The notes under the pieces were generated by a model. That model did not search any database, had not been told where the DNA came from, and saw only the letters and a program-made list of their open reading frames with translations. The translations under genes and the position numbers were made by a program. A stretch of 64,000 bases of DNA from an uncultured Tolumonas sp. Its GTDB lineage: Bacteria; Pseudomonadota; Gammaproteobacteria; Enterobacterales; Aeromonadaceae. The stretch is taken from contig NZ_OY781371.1 in assembly GCF_963676665.1 (NCBI RefSeq), positions 62,001 to 126,000 on the forward strand, written 5' to 3'. The stretch's first letter is position 1, and each line of letters begins with the position of its first letter. This document shows, piece by piece, positions 17,917 through 26,752 of the stretch.

Positions 17917-18628
17917 TCATACCGACGAACATGAAATGCAGATGCGTTTGTCTGCATTGGCAGAGCAGTATGGTGAACACCCGTTATTTGCGGAATTACA
18001 GCATTTAACACAGCAATACCATCGTCTTGAGCGGCGCCTGAATAAGGTTGCCCGTATTGGCGATATGATGCAGTCGCAGATCATGGAGCTGAATCAAAAG
18101 CTGGAACAGAAAGCGAGCAGCGATGCGCTGACCGGTTTGTTAAACCGGACAGGAGCTTATCAGCGCATTAATGCGGTAGCTTCTTATTTATTTCGGGAAC
18201 AGCAGCCGTTTGCCTTGCTGCTGTTAGATCTCGACTATTTCAAACAGATCAATGACAGTTTTGGCCATCAGACCGGCGATCGCATTTTGATGGAACTGGC
18301 TGCCGAATTACAGCGTAACTTACGTGGTTATGATTGCTGTGCCCGTTGGGGTGGTGAAGAGTTTTTAGTCGTGTTGCCGGATTCATCCAAAGAGTCGATG
18401 TTATCGGTGGCCCAAAAAATATTGCAAGGCATTCGCCAATTACAGATGCCGGCAGAATGGACTCAGAATTTAACCGCGAGTATTGGCTGTTACCTGTGTT
18501 TAGAGCCGGAAGCGATCGATGACAGCATTCGCAAAGCGGATTTAGCTATGTATCAGGCTAAAGCACAAGGGCGAAATCAATTGGTTGTTTATGAACCAAC
18601 CTTAGAAAAAACAAAAGTTGTTCTTTAA
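17909..18628 (+). CDS. siaD: Diguanylate cyclase SiaD
   Basis: A 239-residue c-di-GMP synthase: an N-terminal helical region (about 1-75) that in Pseudomonas is the SiaC-binding part, then a GGDEF domain with DALTGLLNRTGAYQRI, LLLDLDYFKQINDSFGHQTG and the active-site RWGGEEFLVVL. RGYD five residues before GGEEF is an intact inhibitory site, so product feedback is expected. I chose the GTG at 17909, which overlaps the siaC stop; a TTG at 17894 is possible. Output probably controls aggregation or biofilm formation, as in Pseudomonas. Confidence 0.88.
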   Translation: MSNHTDEHEMQMRLSALAEQYGEHPLFAELQHLTQQYHRLERRLNKVARIGDMMQSQIMELNQKLEQKASSDALTGLLNRTGAYQRINAVASYLFREQQPFALLLLDLDYFKQINDSFGHQTGDRILMELAAELQRNLRGYDCCARWGGEEFLVVLPDSSKESMLSVAQKILQGIRQLQMPAEWTQNLTASIGCYLCLEPEAIDDSIRKADLAMYQAKAQGRNQLVVYEPTLEKTKVVL

Positions 18629-18668
18629 AGCTGACTCTGATAAATTAGCGGCCGTCTTATCAGCCGGT

Positions 18669-18696
18669 CTGTAACAGTCTGATGTTACAGTGTTTT
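18669..18696 (+). terminator. Possible siaABCD terminator
   Basis: CTGTAAC at 18669-18675 pairs with GTTACAG at 18684-18690 and is followed by TGTTTTC. The stem is short and the T-run broken, so termination may be partial and reach the tRNA. Confidence 0.4.
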
Positions 18697-18716
18697 CATT
18701 CTGACCGGTATGCCTT

Positions 18717-18791
<75 letters not shown>

Positions 18792-19040
18792 ATCTTGCCT
18801 TCATACGTATCTTTGCTTAATCCCCTGATTTTTAATACAAAAAACCAGAGATCTATTGATCTTTCGAAGCGAATCATGGAGTGGTATGGTGATTTGATAA
18901 TCATTTTCGCAAAAAACAACCCCCGCCAAATTACCATTCCTCAAATAATGCCAACAGATGAATACCGATCAAAGCTAGCCAGATGGTGATTGTGATAAAT
19001 TACACTGTAATTGTATGACCCGGTACACGTAGAGGACGTT

Positions 19041-19553
19041 ATGAGCAATATTAACCATCAAATTCGCAGATGCGCCAAAATCAATTCAGCCGTATTTGAT
19101 ATTGTATATGAAGATATGTACCTGAATGATGAGGTAAAAAGCATTCATGCTGTTGTTCTGGCATCCTGCATTGACAGTAACGGTGAACTGAAACTCAGCC
19201 CATGGATCCCAGCTTCGTTAGTGCCGCATGTTCACAAAGATGACAATCTGTGGTTTGTGACTCTGTCTCTGACGCCGGCTGCGATGAAGTATTTTATTCA
19301 TAGTGACAATGTGATCAACTTTGAGTGCAGAATTCAGAACGTAGTTACACGAATTTCATTCTGTACAGATCAATTGATCGGCCTCAATGGGTTAAACGGT
19401 AAAGAGCTGGTTGACGCTCAACCTTTCAATATCTTATCAACGAAGATAAGCCAATTGAACAGCCTGAACCGCAGACTAAAAAAAGACCGGCTCTTTCAGT
19501 TGTCAAAAATTAATATGAATTGCTATTTTATTCTGGCGTGGGTGTTGTTTTAA
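19041..19553 (+). CDS. Unassigned protein with SspB-like segment, C-terminus altered by IS remnant
   Basis: A 170-residue frame; ATG at 19041 with AGAGGA just upstream. Residues 63-110 ([20 protein letters not shown] then [20 protein letters not shown]) follow the pattern of the ClpX adaptor SspB (a hydrophobic strand, 'l.l.p.A...l', then 'i.F..R'). The similarity is weak and by eye. The last 17 or so codons (from 19503) read antisense through an IS5-family transposase fragment, so the original C-terminus, where SspB carries its ClpX-binding tail, was lost. Upstream, 18792-19040 holds no gene that I can support. Confidence 0.45.
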   Translation: MSNINHQIRRCAKINSAVFDIVYEDMYLNDEVKSIHAVVLASCIDSNGELKLSPWIPASLVPHVHKDDNLWFVTLSLTPAAMKYFIHSDNVINFECRIQNVVTRISFCTDQLIGLNGLNGKELVDAQPFNILSTKISQLNSLNRRLKKDRLFQLSKINMNCYFILAWVLF

Positions 19554-19700
19554 GGTTCTGACATTACCGGGACGTTTGGTTATCAACCAGTCAATATCAA
19601 CCTCTTTCAAGGCATCACATTTCTCTGCGCCTTGATAACTCGCATCCGCTAAAACAAATTATTCCTGACCGTGTAATCAGTTTTCTAACGGGGTCACTTG
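19503..19700 (-). pseudogene. IS5-family transposase fragment
   Basis: The minus strand reads [22 protein letters not shown], then [20 protein letters not shown] and [15 protein letters not shown]: the second-aspartate region of an IS5-group DDE transposase. At least two nonsense codons interrupt it and both ends are gone. It overlaps the 3' end of the plus-strand frame at 19041-19553, evidence that an insertion damaged that gene. Confidence 0.7.
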
Positions 19701-19754
19701 AATAGTTCAACGATCTCACATTAGGGACTTATTCGCACTTTCCAACGTTTTTTC

Positions 19755-19817
19755 ATGTCAAAATTCCCAAAAGATTTCCTCTGGGGCGGTACGATAACCA
19801 CTAAGCAAGTCGACTAG
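19755..19817 (+). pseudogene. 6-phospho-beta-glucosidase, first 20 codons only
   Basis: The frame MSKFPKDFLWGGTITTKQVD then stop begins exactly like glycoside hydrolase family 1 phospho-beta-glucosidases (BglA/AscB type, MSKFPKDFLWGGAIAANQ). Identity ends after TIT; the tail runs into the 3' end of the HD-GYP gene on the other strand. It is a scar of a deleted sugar-utilisation gene. Confidence 0.65.
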
Positions 19818-20809
19818 TCGATTTTTTCCGGCCAGCGTTCTTTTATTTCAATAATTTCAGGCAGACGCTCCAGAAATAATGGGATCAATGCTGGGTCAAA
19901 ATGCTGTCCAGCTTCCTGTTTCAGGTAGCTCACGGCGTCACTGACTGTCCAGGCTTTTTTATAGGGACGGGCGGTGGTCAGGGCATCGAAAACATCGGCG
20001 ACGGCTACAATTCGCCCTTCAATGGGGATATCTTCACCTTCCAGTTGATAGGGGTAACCGGTACCGTTCCATTTTTCATGATGCGTTAAGGCCATCAAGT
20101 GCGCCATGCGCAGTAATCCAGAGGAGTGGTGGCCGATAATTTCAGCCCCAATTTCGGGGTGTTTTCGCATGATCACCCACTCTTCCTCGGTAAATTTGCC
20201 TGGTTTTTTCAGCACACTGTCTGGTACGCCAATTTTCCCAATGTCATGCATTGGTGCTGCGTTCAACACATCGTCGGCATAGGCTTGAGAAAAGCCAGCT
20301 GCCAATGCAATGATGCGTGAATAGTGACTCATGCGTATGACGTGGCGCCCGGTTTCATTATCTTTGTATTCTGCTGCCATCCCCAGACGTTGCACGATCT
20401 GCAGGCGAGTTTCTTTTAATTCATTGATGCTGACTAATGCCAGATGGGTTCTGATACGGGCGCGGACAACTAACGGGCTGACCGGTTTAGTGATGTAGTC
20501 AACAGCTCCCGCGTCAAAGCCCTGTGCTTCATCGACATCTTCCGCTAATGCGGTGACAAAAATGACAGGAATGTTCATCGTGAGCGGGTTTTGTTTCAGC
20601 CGGCGGCAGACATCGTGGCCGCTGAGATAAGGCATCATTACATCGAGCAATATCAACGCGGGTTGCTCTTTGGTCGCTAACTCCAGCGCTTTCAAACCAT
20701 CTTTGGCGAACAATAAGCGGTATTCTTCCTGCAATATTTGACGCAAGACCTGCAGGTTGAGTGGTTCATCATCTACCAGTAATAAAACGGGTCGAGTATC
20801 GATCATCAT
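19814..20809 (-). CDS. Response regulator with HD-GYP c-di-GMP phosphodiesterase domain
   Basis: A 331-residue RpfG-like regulator. Receiver domain (about 8-125) with phospho-acceptor in ALILLDVMMPYLSG and the conserved Lys in DYITKPVSPL; HD-GYP domain (about 150-325) with HDIGKIGVPD, the HHEKWNGTGYP signature, and metal ligands HPEIGAEIIGHH. It should hydrolyse c-di-GMP when phosphorylated. It begins four bases inside the end of the hybrid kinase gene, so kinase and effector are co-translated partners. Confidence 0.92.
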   Translation of the reverse strand: MMIDTRPVLLLVDDEPLNLQVLRQILQEEYRLLFAKDGLKALELATKEQPALILLDVMMPYLSGHDVCRRLKQNPLTMNIPVIFVTALAEDVDEAQGFDAGAVDYITKPVSPLVVRARIRTHLALVSINELKETRLQIVQRLGMAAEYKDNETGRHVIRMSHYSRIIALAAGFSQAYADDVLNAAPMHDIGKIGVPDSVLKKPGKFTEEEWVIMRKHPEIGAEIIGHHSSGLLRMAHLMALTHHEKWNGTGYPYQLEGEDIPIEGRIVAVADVFDALTTARPYKKAWTVSDAVSYLKQEAGQHFDPALIPLFLERLPEIIEIKERWPEKID

Positions 20810-23800
20810 GCGTTGACCTCTTTGGTCTGGTATGGCTGATACAAATGTTCCAATGCCTGTAATGCTTCATCAAATTCGAAACTATCTAATGCGTTACGCA
20901 AGGTTATCCAATCCGGATGCAACTCTTTTTGCGGTAGCTGTTTGGCTAAAAGTTGCAGTGCTTCGTCATTTAATTCACCATGTTTCAGTGCTTGTTTTAA
21001 CTCTAGTGCAGCTTTTAATAATGCGCTGATATCTAACGGAGATTCGTTGCTGTCTTCGTTATTGCTCACATCAATGGATTTATTTTGTCCCCAGATTTGT
21101 AAGGCTTGTGAGGTTTTATTGAGCCCTTCGGCGAGTCGTTCTAATAGTGCCGGTGCTATTTCTTCACGCAGTAAACAGTAACTTTCCAATTTTTGTGCTA
21201 AAGCAGCTAATTGTTTTAAAGCCAGATTATTACAAACGCCTTTCAGTTTATGTGCGTAATAGCGCCCTTGTTCAGCATTGGCGAATGTTTGTTGTAATTG
21301 GCTCAGTGATATCTGATATTCATTAGCAAATCGCAGTAATGCCTGCCGATAAGCTTGGGGTTGCCCCCATAATTTTAAACCTTGCCGATAATGTAAGCCG
21401 GGGATCAACGGTGTCTCATCCGTCGCTTGTGATGATGTTGATGAGCTCGATTGCAGCGCCAATGGGCTAAGTTCCAATCCCAAAACGCGGGCTATCTCCA
21501 GCTGTAATTTTTCGATGTCGATAGGTTTTGAGGCAAATCCGTCCATCCCCGCATCTCGGGCTGCAAAACGAGCATCCTGAAACACACTGGCGGTTAGCGC
21601 AATCACCGGAATGGGGGGCTGGTGTTTTTCCTGCTCATATTTGCGGATCTGACGTGTCGCAGTGAGCCCATCCATGACCGGCATTTGTACATCCATCAAG
21701 ATCAGATCAAATGGCCGCTCTCGTGCCAGCTCAACGGCTTCGAGACCGTCGTGTGCCAGTGTGATTTTATGCCCGCGGTCGCGCAAAATTAACGCCAGCA
21801 GATCCAGATTTTGCTGCACATCATCGGCGACCAAAATATTGAGTACTGGTAAGGTGAGGGCCGTTTGCTGAGTTAATGTCGCAGGGGCTTCGCCGATGAC
21901 AATAGGCAGCAGTACATGGAAATGAGTGCCGACACCGACTCGGCTATCCAGCCAGATCTTGCCGCCCATCAGTTCAACTAATTGTTTGCAGATCGTTGTA
22001 CCAAGCCCGGTGCCACCATAACGCCGGGTGACGGACGCATCGGCCTGCGTGAAAGGCTCAAATATTCGTTCCTGCCGCTCACTGGAGATCCCGATCCCGG
22101 TATCCTGAATATTGAAATGCAGCTGATCTTGCTCTCGGGTAATGGATAACACGACTTGGCCATGTTCGGTGAATTTGATGGCATTACCAATCAAATTGGT
22201 CAGCACTTGTCGTAACCGCAGTGGATCACCTTTCAGATAAGGCGGTAAGTCAGGGGATTGTTGTAAGATGAGTTGCAGCCCTTTATTGCGGGCTCCAATC
22301 TCTAATGACTGCGTTAATTCTTGTAGCAGCTCAGAAAGTGAAAAATCGATCTCTTCCAGTTCGATGCTGCCACGCTCCATTTTGGCGGTATCGAGTATGT
22401 CATTCAAAAGCCGCAGCAGTGATTTGGCTGATTGGCGGATCGTTTCTAAATGCTGCCGCTGTTGTGGTTGTAGGTCTGAGGCCAGTACGACATCGGTGAA
22501 ACCGATGATGGCATTCATCGGTGTGCGGATCTCATGACTCATATTGGCTAGGAAGGCGGTTTTGGCAGCCGCCGCTTGTTCAGCGCGGTTTTTGGCTTCT
22601 ACCAGTGCTTGCTCCATCGCGTGACGTTCGGAAATATCAAAGATCACTCCGTCTAACCATACCAGCTGGCCGCGATCATCAAAGACGCTGCTCCCGTGTT
22701 CCCATACCCAGTGGTATTCACCATCGCGGTTACGTAAGCGATATTCCACGGTATAAGGCTGACGAGCCCACACACCATCGGCGATGGCTTCTTGCACCCG
22801 ATCCCAGTCATCTGGGTGGATCAATGAGTTAAAATTCAGCTCTTGACGTTTATTGATAAAATCAAAAGAGGGATAGCCGGTCAATTCAATAACCGCATCA
22901 CTGACAAACACCAATGGGCGGTTGTCTTCCGGCAGAGCACGATAAGAAACGCCGGGCATATTTGAGATCAGCGAACGAAATTGCTGTTCGTTATCCCGCA
23001 GTGCAATTTCTACCTGATGGCGTTTACTGATGTCTTCGACAAAGCCGACAAATAACTCTTCGCCCGGAATGTGCATGTGTCCGACCGATAGCTGCAGGGG
23101 AAAGGTTTGGCCGGATTTACGAATCCCCTGAATGACCCAAGTTCGATCAGCTCGTAATGGTTCGTCATGATGCAGCATATAAACCATGCGGCTGAGCTGC
23201 ACTGGCATCAGTGTTAAGCGGTTGACATTCTTACCTATAATTTCATCAGCTGACCAACCGAAGATCTCTTCTGCGGCGCGGTTAAATTGCTGGATATGCC
23301 CACGCATATCGGTGATCACAATGCCAGTAACGGCGGTATCAATCACGGAACGAAAGCGGGTTTCATTGATGCGCAGGTGATCCAGCATATCGCGGTAACG
23401 CATCAAGCCGCTGGTGGCCACAATCAGCAAAATAACAATCAAGGTGATCAGCGCAATCATGATGCTGAGGTAAGCCGGTGGCATATTTTCCAGCGGTATG
23501 TCCTTATGTGGCATGGCGACCAGACGTAATGCGGCCATGTTGCTGTAATGCATGCCAGCCGTCGCTACACCAATCAAGATGCTGCTGAGTAACATATGTG
23601 CCGTATTCCCAAATGTTTTACGCAATTGTGTCTGATGGAAATAAACCCAGAGTGCGAGGGTTGAGAACACGATGCCTATGAGTAAAGAGATGCTAAATAA
23701 GGTTGCATCATAACGAAAGGCAGCATCCAGCTGCATTGCACTGATGCCGGTTAGATGCATGATGGCGATGCCACTGCCTAAAATGAGCCCCCCTTCAAAT

Positions 23801-24171
23801 AGCCGGAAATAGGAGTTTGGATGATTAATCAATAATGATAAAGCCAACCAGGATGCAGCGATGCTGGGAGTTAACGAAATCAGCGTCAGAGTGAGGTCGT
23901 AACTCACATAGGTGTGCAGAGGGCAGGCGAGCATGCCGATAAAATGCATAGCCCAGATGCCGCCGCCTAAACCAAATCCGCCAGCCAGTAACATGGTTCT
24001 TTGGGTGATGTTTTGATGTGCGCGTTGCGCTTGACCCACAATAAAAAAAGCCATAAACGCGGCAAAGATAACCACCAGAATGGATAACAAAACCAACCAC
24101 AGATTGTACTCATCCATGAGCAGCAGCGCTTGCTCATCACTTGGGTGCCAGAATTGGATTGGAAATTCCAT
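20806..24171 (-). CDS. MHYT-PAS hybrid sensor histidine kinase with receiver and Hpt domains
   Basis: About 1121 residues. An N-terminal seven-helix MHYT sensor shows repeated MHFIGM, MHLTGIS and MHYSNM motifs, proposed to bind metal and sense a diatomic gas. Two PAS/PAC units follow, then HisKA (FLANMSHEIRTPMNAIIGF, catalytic His), HATPase (NLIGNAIKFTEHG, DTGIGIS, GGTGLGTTICKQL), a receiver (DLILMDVQMPVMDG) and a C-terminal Hpt (YAHKLKGVCNN). This gives a complete four-step phosphorelay whose output is likely the HD-GYP protein encoded next. The start is uncertain: ATGs at 24171 and 24216 are both plausible; the frame also stays open upstream to 24420, over the divergent gltX start. Confidence 0.9.
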   Translation of the reverse strand: MEFPIQFWHPSDEQALLLMDEYNLWLVLLSILVVIFAAFMAFFIVGQAQRAHQNITQRTMLLAGGFGLGGGIWAMHFIGMLACPLHTYVSYDLTLTLISLTPSIAASWLALSLLINHPNSYFRLFEGGLILGSGIAIMHLTGISAMQLDAAFRYDATLFSISLLIGIVFSTLALWVYFHQTQLRKTFGNTAHMLLSSILIGVATAGMHYSNMAALRLVAMPHKDIPLENMPPAYLSIMIALITLIVILLIVATSGLMRYRDMLDHLRINETRFRSVIDTAVTGIVITDMRGHIQQFNRAAEEIFGWSADEIIGKNVNRLTLMPVQLSRMVYMLHHDEPLRADRTWVIQGIRKSGQTFPLQLSVGHMHIPGEELFVGFVEDISKRHQVEIALRDNEQQFRSLISNMPGVSYRALPEDNRPLVFVSDAVIELTGYPSFDFINKRQELNFNSLIHPDDWDRVQEAIADGVWARQPYTVEYRLRNRDGEYHWVWEHGSSVFDDRGQLVWLDGVIFDISERHAMEQALVEAKNRAEQAAAAKTAFLANMSHEIRTPMNAIIGFTDVVLASDLQPQQRQHLETIRQSAKSLLRLLNDILDTAKMERGSIELEEIDFSLSELLQELTQSLEIGARNKGLQLILQQSPDLPPYLKGDPLRLRQVLTNLIGNAIKFTEHGQVVLSITREQDQLHFNIQDTGIGISSERQERIFEPFTQADASVTRRYGGTGLGTTICKQLVELMGGKIWLDSRVGVGTHFHVLLPIVIGEAPATLTQQTALTLPVLNILVADDVQQNLDLLALILRDRGHKITLAHDGLEAVELARERPFDLILMDVQMPVMDGLTATRQIRKYEQEKHQPPIPVIALTASVFQDARFAARDAGMDGFASKPIDIEKLQLEIARVLGLELSPLALQSSSSTSSQATDETPLIPGLHYRQGLKLWGQPQAYRQALLRFANEYQISLSQLQQTFANAEQGRYYAHKLKGVCNNLALKQLAALAQKLESYCLLREEIAPALLERLAEGLNKTSQALQIWGQNKSIDVSNNEDSNESPLDISALLKAALELKQALKHGELNDEALQLLAKQLPQKELHPDWITLRNALDSFEFDEALQALEHLYQPYQTKEVNA

Positions 24172-24370
24172 GTGGTGTTCTCTGTTCGTCGATAAGGTTA
24201 AATCATTGGTGTTCATTAACTCATTGAGATATCTGCCTTGCTGAGTGTAGCTGTAATTATTCTGCTCTGGTGTGAGTTCAGTTGCGGGTGATGGTTTTTC
24301 TCTGCGCAGGCGAGTGTTAGAATGTGATCTATCCGAAAGTCCTGAAATAATTCCAGTCACAAGGAAGCCC

Positions 24371-25777
24371 ATGAAAGTCAAAACCCGTTTTGCGCCGAGC
24401 CCGACCGGCTTATTGCACATTGGTGGTGCCCGTACAGCACTCTACTCCTGGTTATACGCTAAAAGTCAGGGTGGCGAGTTTGTTCTGCGTATCGAAGATA
24501 CCGACACTGAACGCTCTACTCAGGCAGCCATTGATGCAATTATGGAAGGCATGACATGGTTAGGTTTTGACTGGGATGAAGGCCCTTATTACCAGACCAA
24601 ACGTTTTGACCGCTATAACCAGCTGATTGATCAATTGCTGGCGGAAGGTAAAGCGTACAAATGCTACTGCTCGAAAGAACGTCTGGAAACTTTGCGTGAA
24701 GCGCAAATGGCGAACGGTGAAAAACCGCGTTACGACGGTCGTTGCCGTGACAGCCATGAGCATCACGCTGACGATGAACCCTATGTCGTGCGTTTCCGTA
24801 ACCCACAGGAAGGTGTGGTGGCGTTTGATGACCACGTACGTGGCCGTATCGAATTTGCAAACACCGAGCTGGATGATTTGATCATTCGCCGTACTGACGG
24901 TGTGCCAACTTACAACTTCTGTGTGGTAGTGGACGACTGGGATATGCAAATCACCCAGGTGGTGCGTGGTGAAGACCATATCAATAACACGCCACGTCAG
25001 ATCAATATCTATCATGCGCTGGGTGCGCCAGTACCTGAGTTTGCCCATGTATCGATGATTCTGGGTGATGACGGTGCCAAGCTGTCTAAACGTCATGGTG
25101 CGGTGGGTGTGATGCAATACCGTGATGATGGTTACTTGCCGGAAGCGGTGCTGAACTATCTGGTTCGTCTGGGTTGGTCACATGGCGACCAGGAAATTTT
25201 CTCTCGTGAAGAGATGATCAAGCTGTTCAGCCTCGACAATATCAGCAAATCAGCCTCGGCTTTTAACACTGAAAAACTGAAATGGCTGAACAACCATTAC
25301 ATCCGCACGATGGACCCGGTGTATGTCGCTTCGCATCTGGAGTGGCAGATGAACGATCTGGGTATCGATTATAAAGATGGCCCGGCACTGACCGCGATCA
25401 TCGGTATGTTGGCGGAACGTTGCCATACCCTGCGTGAACTGGCGCAGCAGAGCCGTTATTTCTATGAAGAGTATGAAGCAATTGACGAAGCTGCAGCTAA
25501 GAAACATCTGAAAGCTGCCGCACGTGAACCACTGGCATTGATCCGCACGAAACTGGCGGCATTAGACAGCTGGGAAACGGAAGCCTTGCATCAGGTGATT
25601 CAAGACACAGCGACCGAATTGAATTTAGGTATGGGCAAAGTCGGTATGCCGCTGCGTGTGGCAGTAACTGGCGTTGGCCAATCACCGTCGATTGATGCGG
25701 TGATGCAATTGATTGGCAAAGAGCGCGTATTAGCGCGTCTGGACAAAGTGCTGGCGCAGTTGCCAGCGGCGGAATAA
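24371..25777 (+). CDS. gltX: Glutamate-tRNA ligase
   Basis: A 468-residue class I synthetase that charges tRNA-Glu. The HIGH-type motif is in [20 protein letters not shown] near the N-terminus and the KMSKS-type motif reads [11 protein letters not shown] (about 237-247). [11 protein letters not shown] and [11 protein letters not shown] mark the zinc-binding region; its last Cys position appears replaced by His, as in many GluRS. The ATG at 24371 has AAGGA upstream; in-frame codons further up overlap the divergent kinase leader and are not needed. Confidence 0.97.
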   Translation: MKVKTRFAPSPTGLLHIGGARTALYSWLYAKSQGGEFVLRIEDTDTERSTQAAIDAIMEGMTWLGFDWDEGPYYQTKRFDRYNQLIDQLLAEGKAYKCYCSKERLETLREAQMANGEKPRYDGRCRDSHEHHADDEPYVVRFRNPQEGVVAFDDHVRGRIEFANTELDDLIIRRTDGVPTYNFCVVVDDWDMQITQVVRGEDHINNTPRQINIYHALGAPVPEFAHVSMILGDDGAKLSKRHGAVGVMQYRDDGYLPEAVLNYLVRLGWSHGDQEIFSREEMIKLFSLDNISKSASAFNTEKLKWLNNHYIRTMDPVYVASHLEWQMNDLGIDYKDGPALTAIIGMLAERCHTLRELAQQSRYFYEEYEAIDEAAAKKHLKAAAREPLALIRTKLAALDSWETEALHQVIQDTATELNLGMGKVGMPLRVAVTGVGQSPSIDAVMQLIGKERVLARLDKVLAQLPAAE

Positions 25778-25786
25778 ATTAATATC

Positions 25787-25806
25787 AGGGGCGGGTAACC
25801 GCCTCT
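25787..25806 (+). terminator. Probable gltX terminator hairpin
   Basis: AGGGGCGG and CCGCCTCT flank a four-base loop (one G-T pair) just after gltX; the T-run is weak, so some read-through into the outer-membrane gene is possible. Confidence 0.4.
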
Positions 25807-25833
25807 ATTGTTAACAATGATGGGAGCTCCAAC

Positions 25834-26484
25834 ATGAACAAATACAGTATGAGTCTGCTGGCTGCAGCAACGCTGGTTACTGGCGCTGCACAAGCCGATG
25901 ATTTTAGCATCGGTGGTGGTCTGGACTACATGTATTCAGACATGGATGGTTCTGCACAACACCAGAATCGTGATTTTTCCAGCAATAGCATGTGGACAAC
26001 ATTTGTTGATTTCCGTCATCCGCTGTTGATGGTGCCAAATGTCAATTTTCAGGCCACTGATATGTCTTCTACCGCATCCGGTTTTGATAACAAACTGAGA
26101 GCCTATGATTTTGCATTCTATTACTCTCCATTGGAACTCGATACGCTGACACTGAACACGGGGTTGAACTTCCGTCGTTACGATGGCACGCTGAATCACA
26201 CTACCGATTACTCTAACGACACCATTATGTTGTATGGCGAAGCTGAAACGCTGATCCCAGGCACTGATTTAGGTGCGTTTGCTGATGCACGTGTGGCGCA
26301 TTGGGATGGCGATCATTCGCATGACTGGAAAATCGGTGTGAGTTATGTGGTTTTCCCGGAAGACGTATTGAAATTTAAAGTTCGCGCTGGCTATCGTAAC
26401 CTGCGCGTGAATTACAATCAGGACAGTGTTCAGTTAGATCAACATCTGGATAACTGGTTCTTAGGTGCCGAGCTGCGTTATTAA
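25834..26484 (+). CDS. TIGR04219 family outer-membrane beta-barrel protein
   Basis: A 216-residue exported protein. Signal peptide MNKYSMSLLAAATLVTGAAQ with cleavage near AQA-DD. The mature part alternates aromatic and polar residues in barrel strands (FSIGGGLDYMYSDMDG, LRAYDFAFYYSPLE, WKIGVSYVVFP) and ends WFLGAELRY with the C-terminal aromatic needed for Bam-mediated insertion. The overall pattern fits the TIGR04219 family, whose function is unknown; small barrels of this size often serve as adhesins or lipid-modifying proteins, but no active site is evident. Follows gltX by 56 bases. Confidence 0.8.
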   Translation: MNKYSMSLLAAATLVTGAAQADDFSIGGGLDYMYSDMDGSAQHQNRDFSSNSMWTTFVDFRHPLLMVPNVNFQATDMSSTASGFDNKLRAYDFAFYYSPLELDTLTLNTGLNFRRYDGTLNHTTDYSNDTIMLYGEAETLIPGTDLGAFADARVAHWDGDHSHDWKIGVSYVVFPEDVLKFKVRAGYRNLRVNYNQDSVQLDQHLDNWFLGAELRY

Positions 26485-26522
26485 TTTTTTCGATATAGAA
26501 AAAATATAATACCGATAAGCAG

Positions 26523-26556
26523 ATGAGGGGATGTTATTTATGGCATCCTCTTTTTT
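26523..26556 (+). terminator. Terminator after the beta-barrel gene
   Basis: GAGGGGATG pairs (one bulge) with CATCCTC at 26544-26550 and is followed by TTTTTT. Beyond it, to 26752, lies the cysJIH control region, AT-rich and with no clear site that I can name. Confidence 0.65.
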
Positions 26557-26752
26557 ATGCAGATTTTGGGTGTTTTTTAGCCTTGTTGGGCTTGGTGTCT
26601 AGGAAATCGGCTGATTTCTTCATTCTTCTGTCTTTTATATCCACATTTTAACTATAGATATGACATTTCTATATTAAGAATTTCGATAAATTCTTTGTGA
26701 AGTACCGATTCTGCTTGTAAGCTGACAGCATTCTTAATGCAGGAATTGGCAT

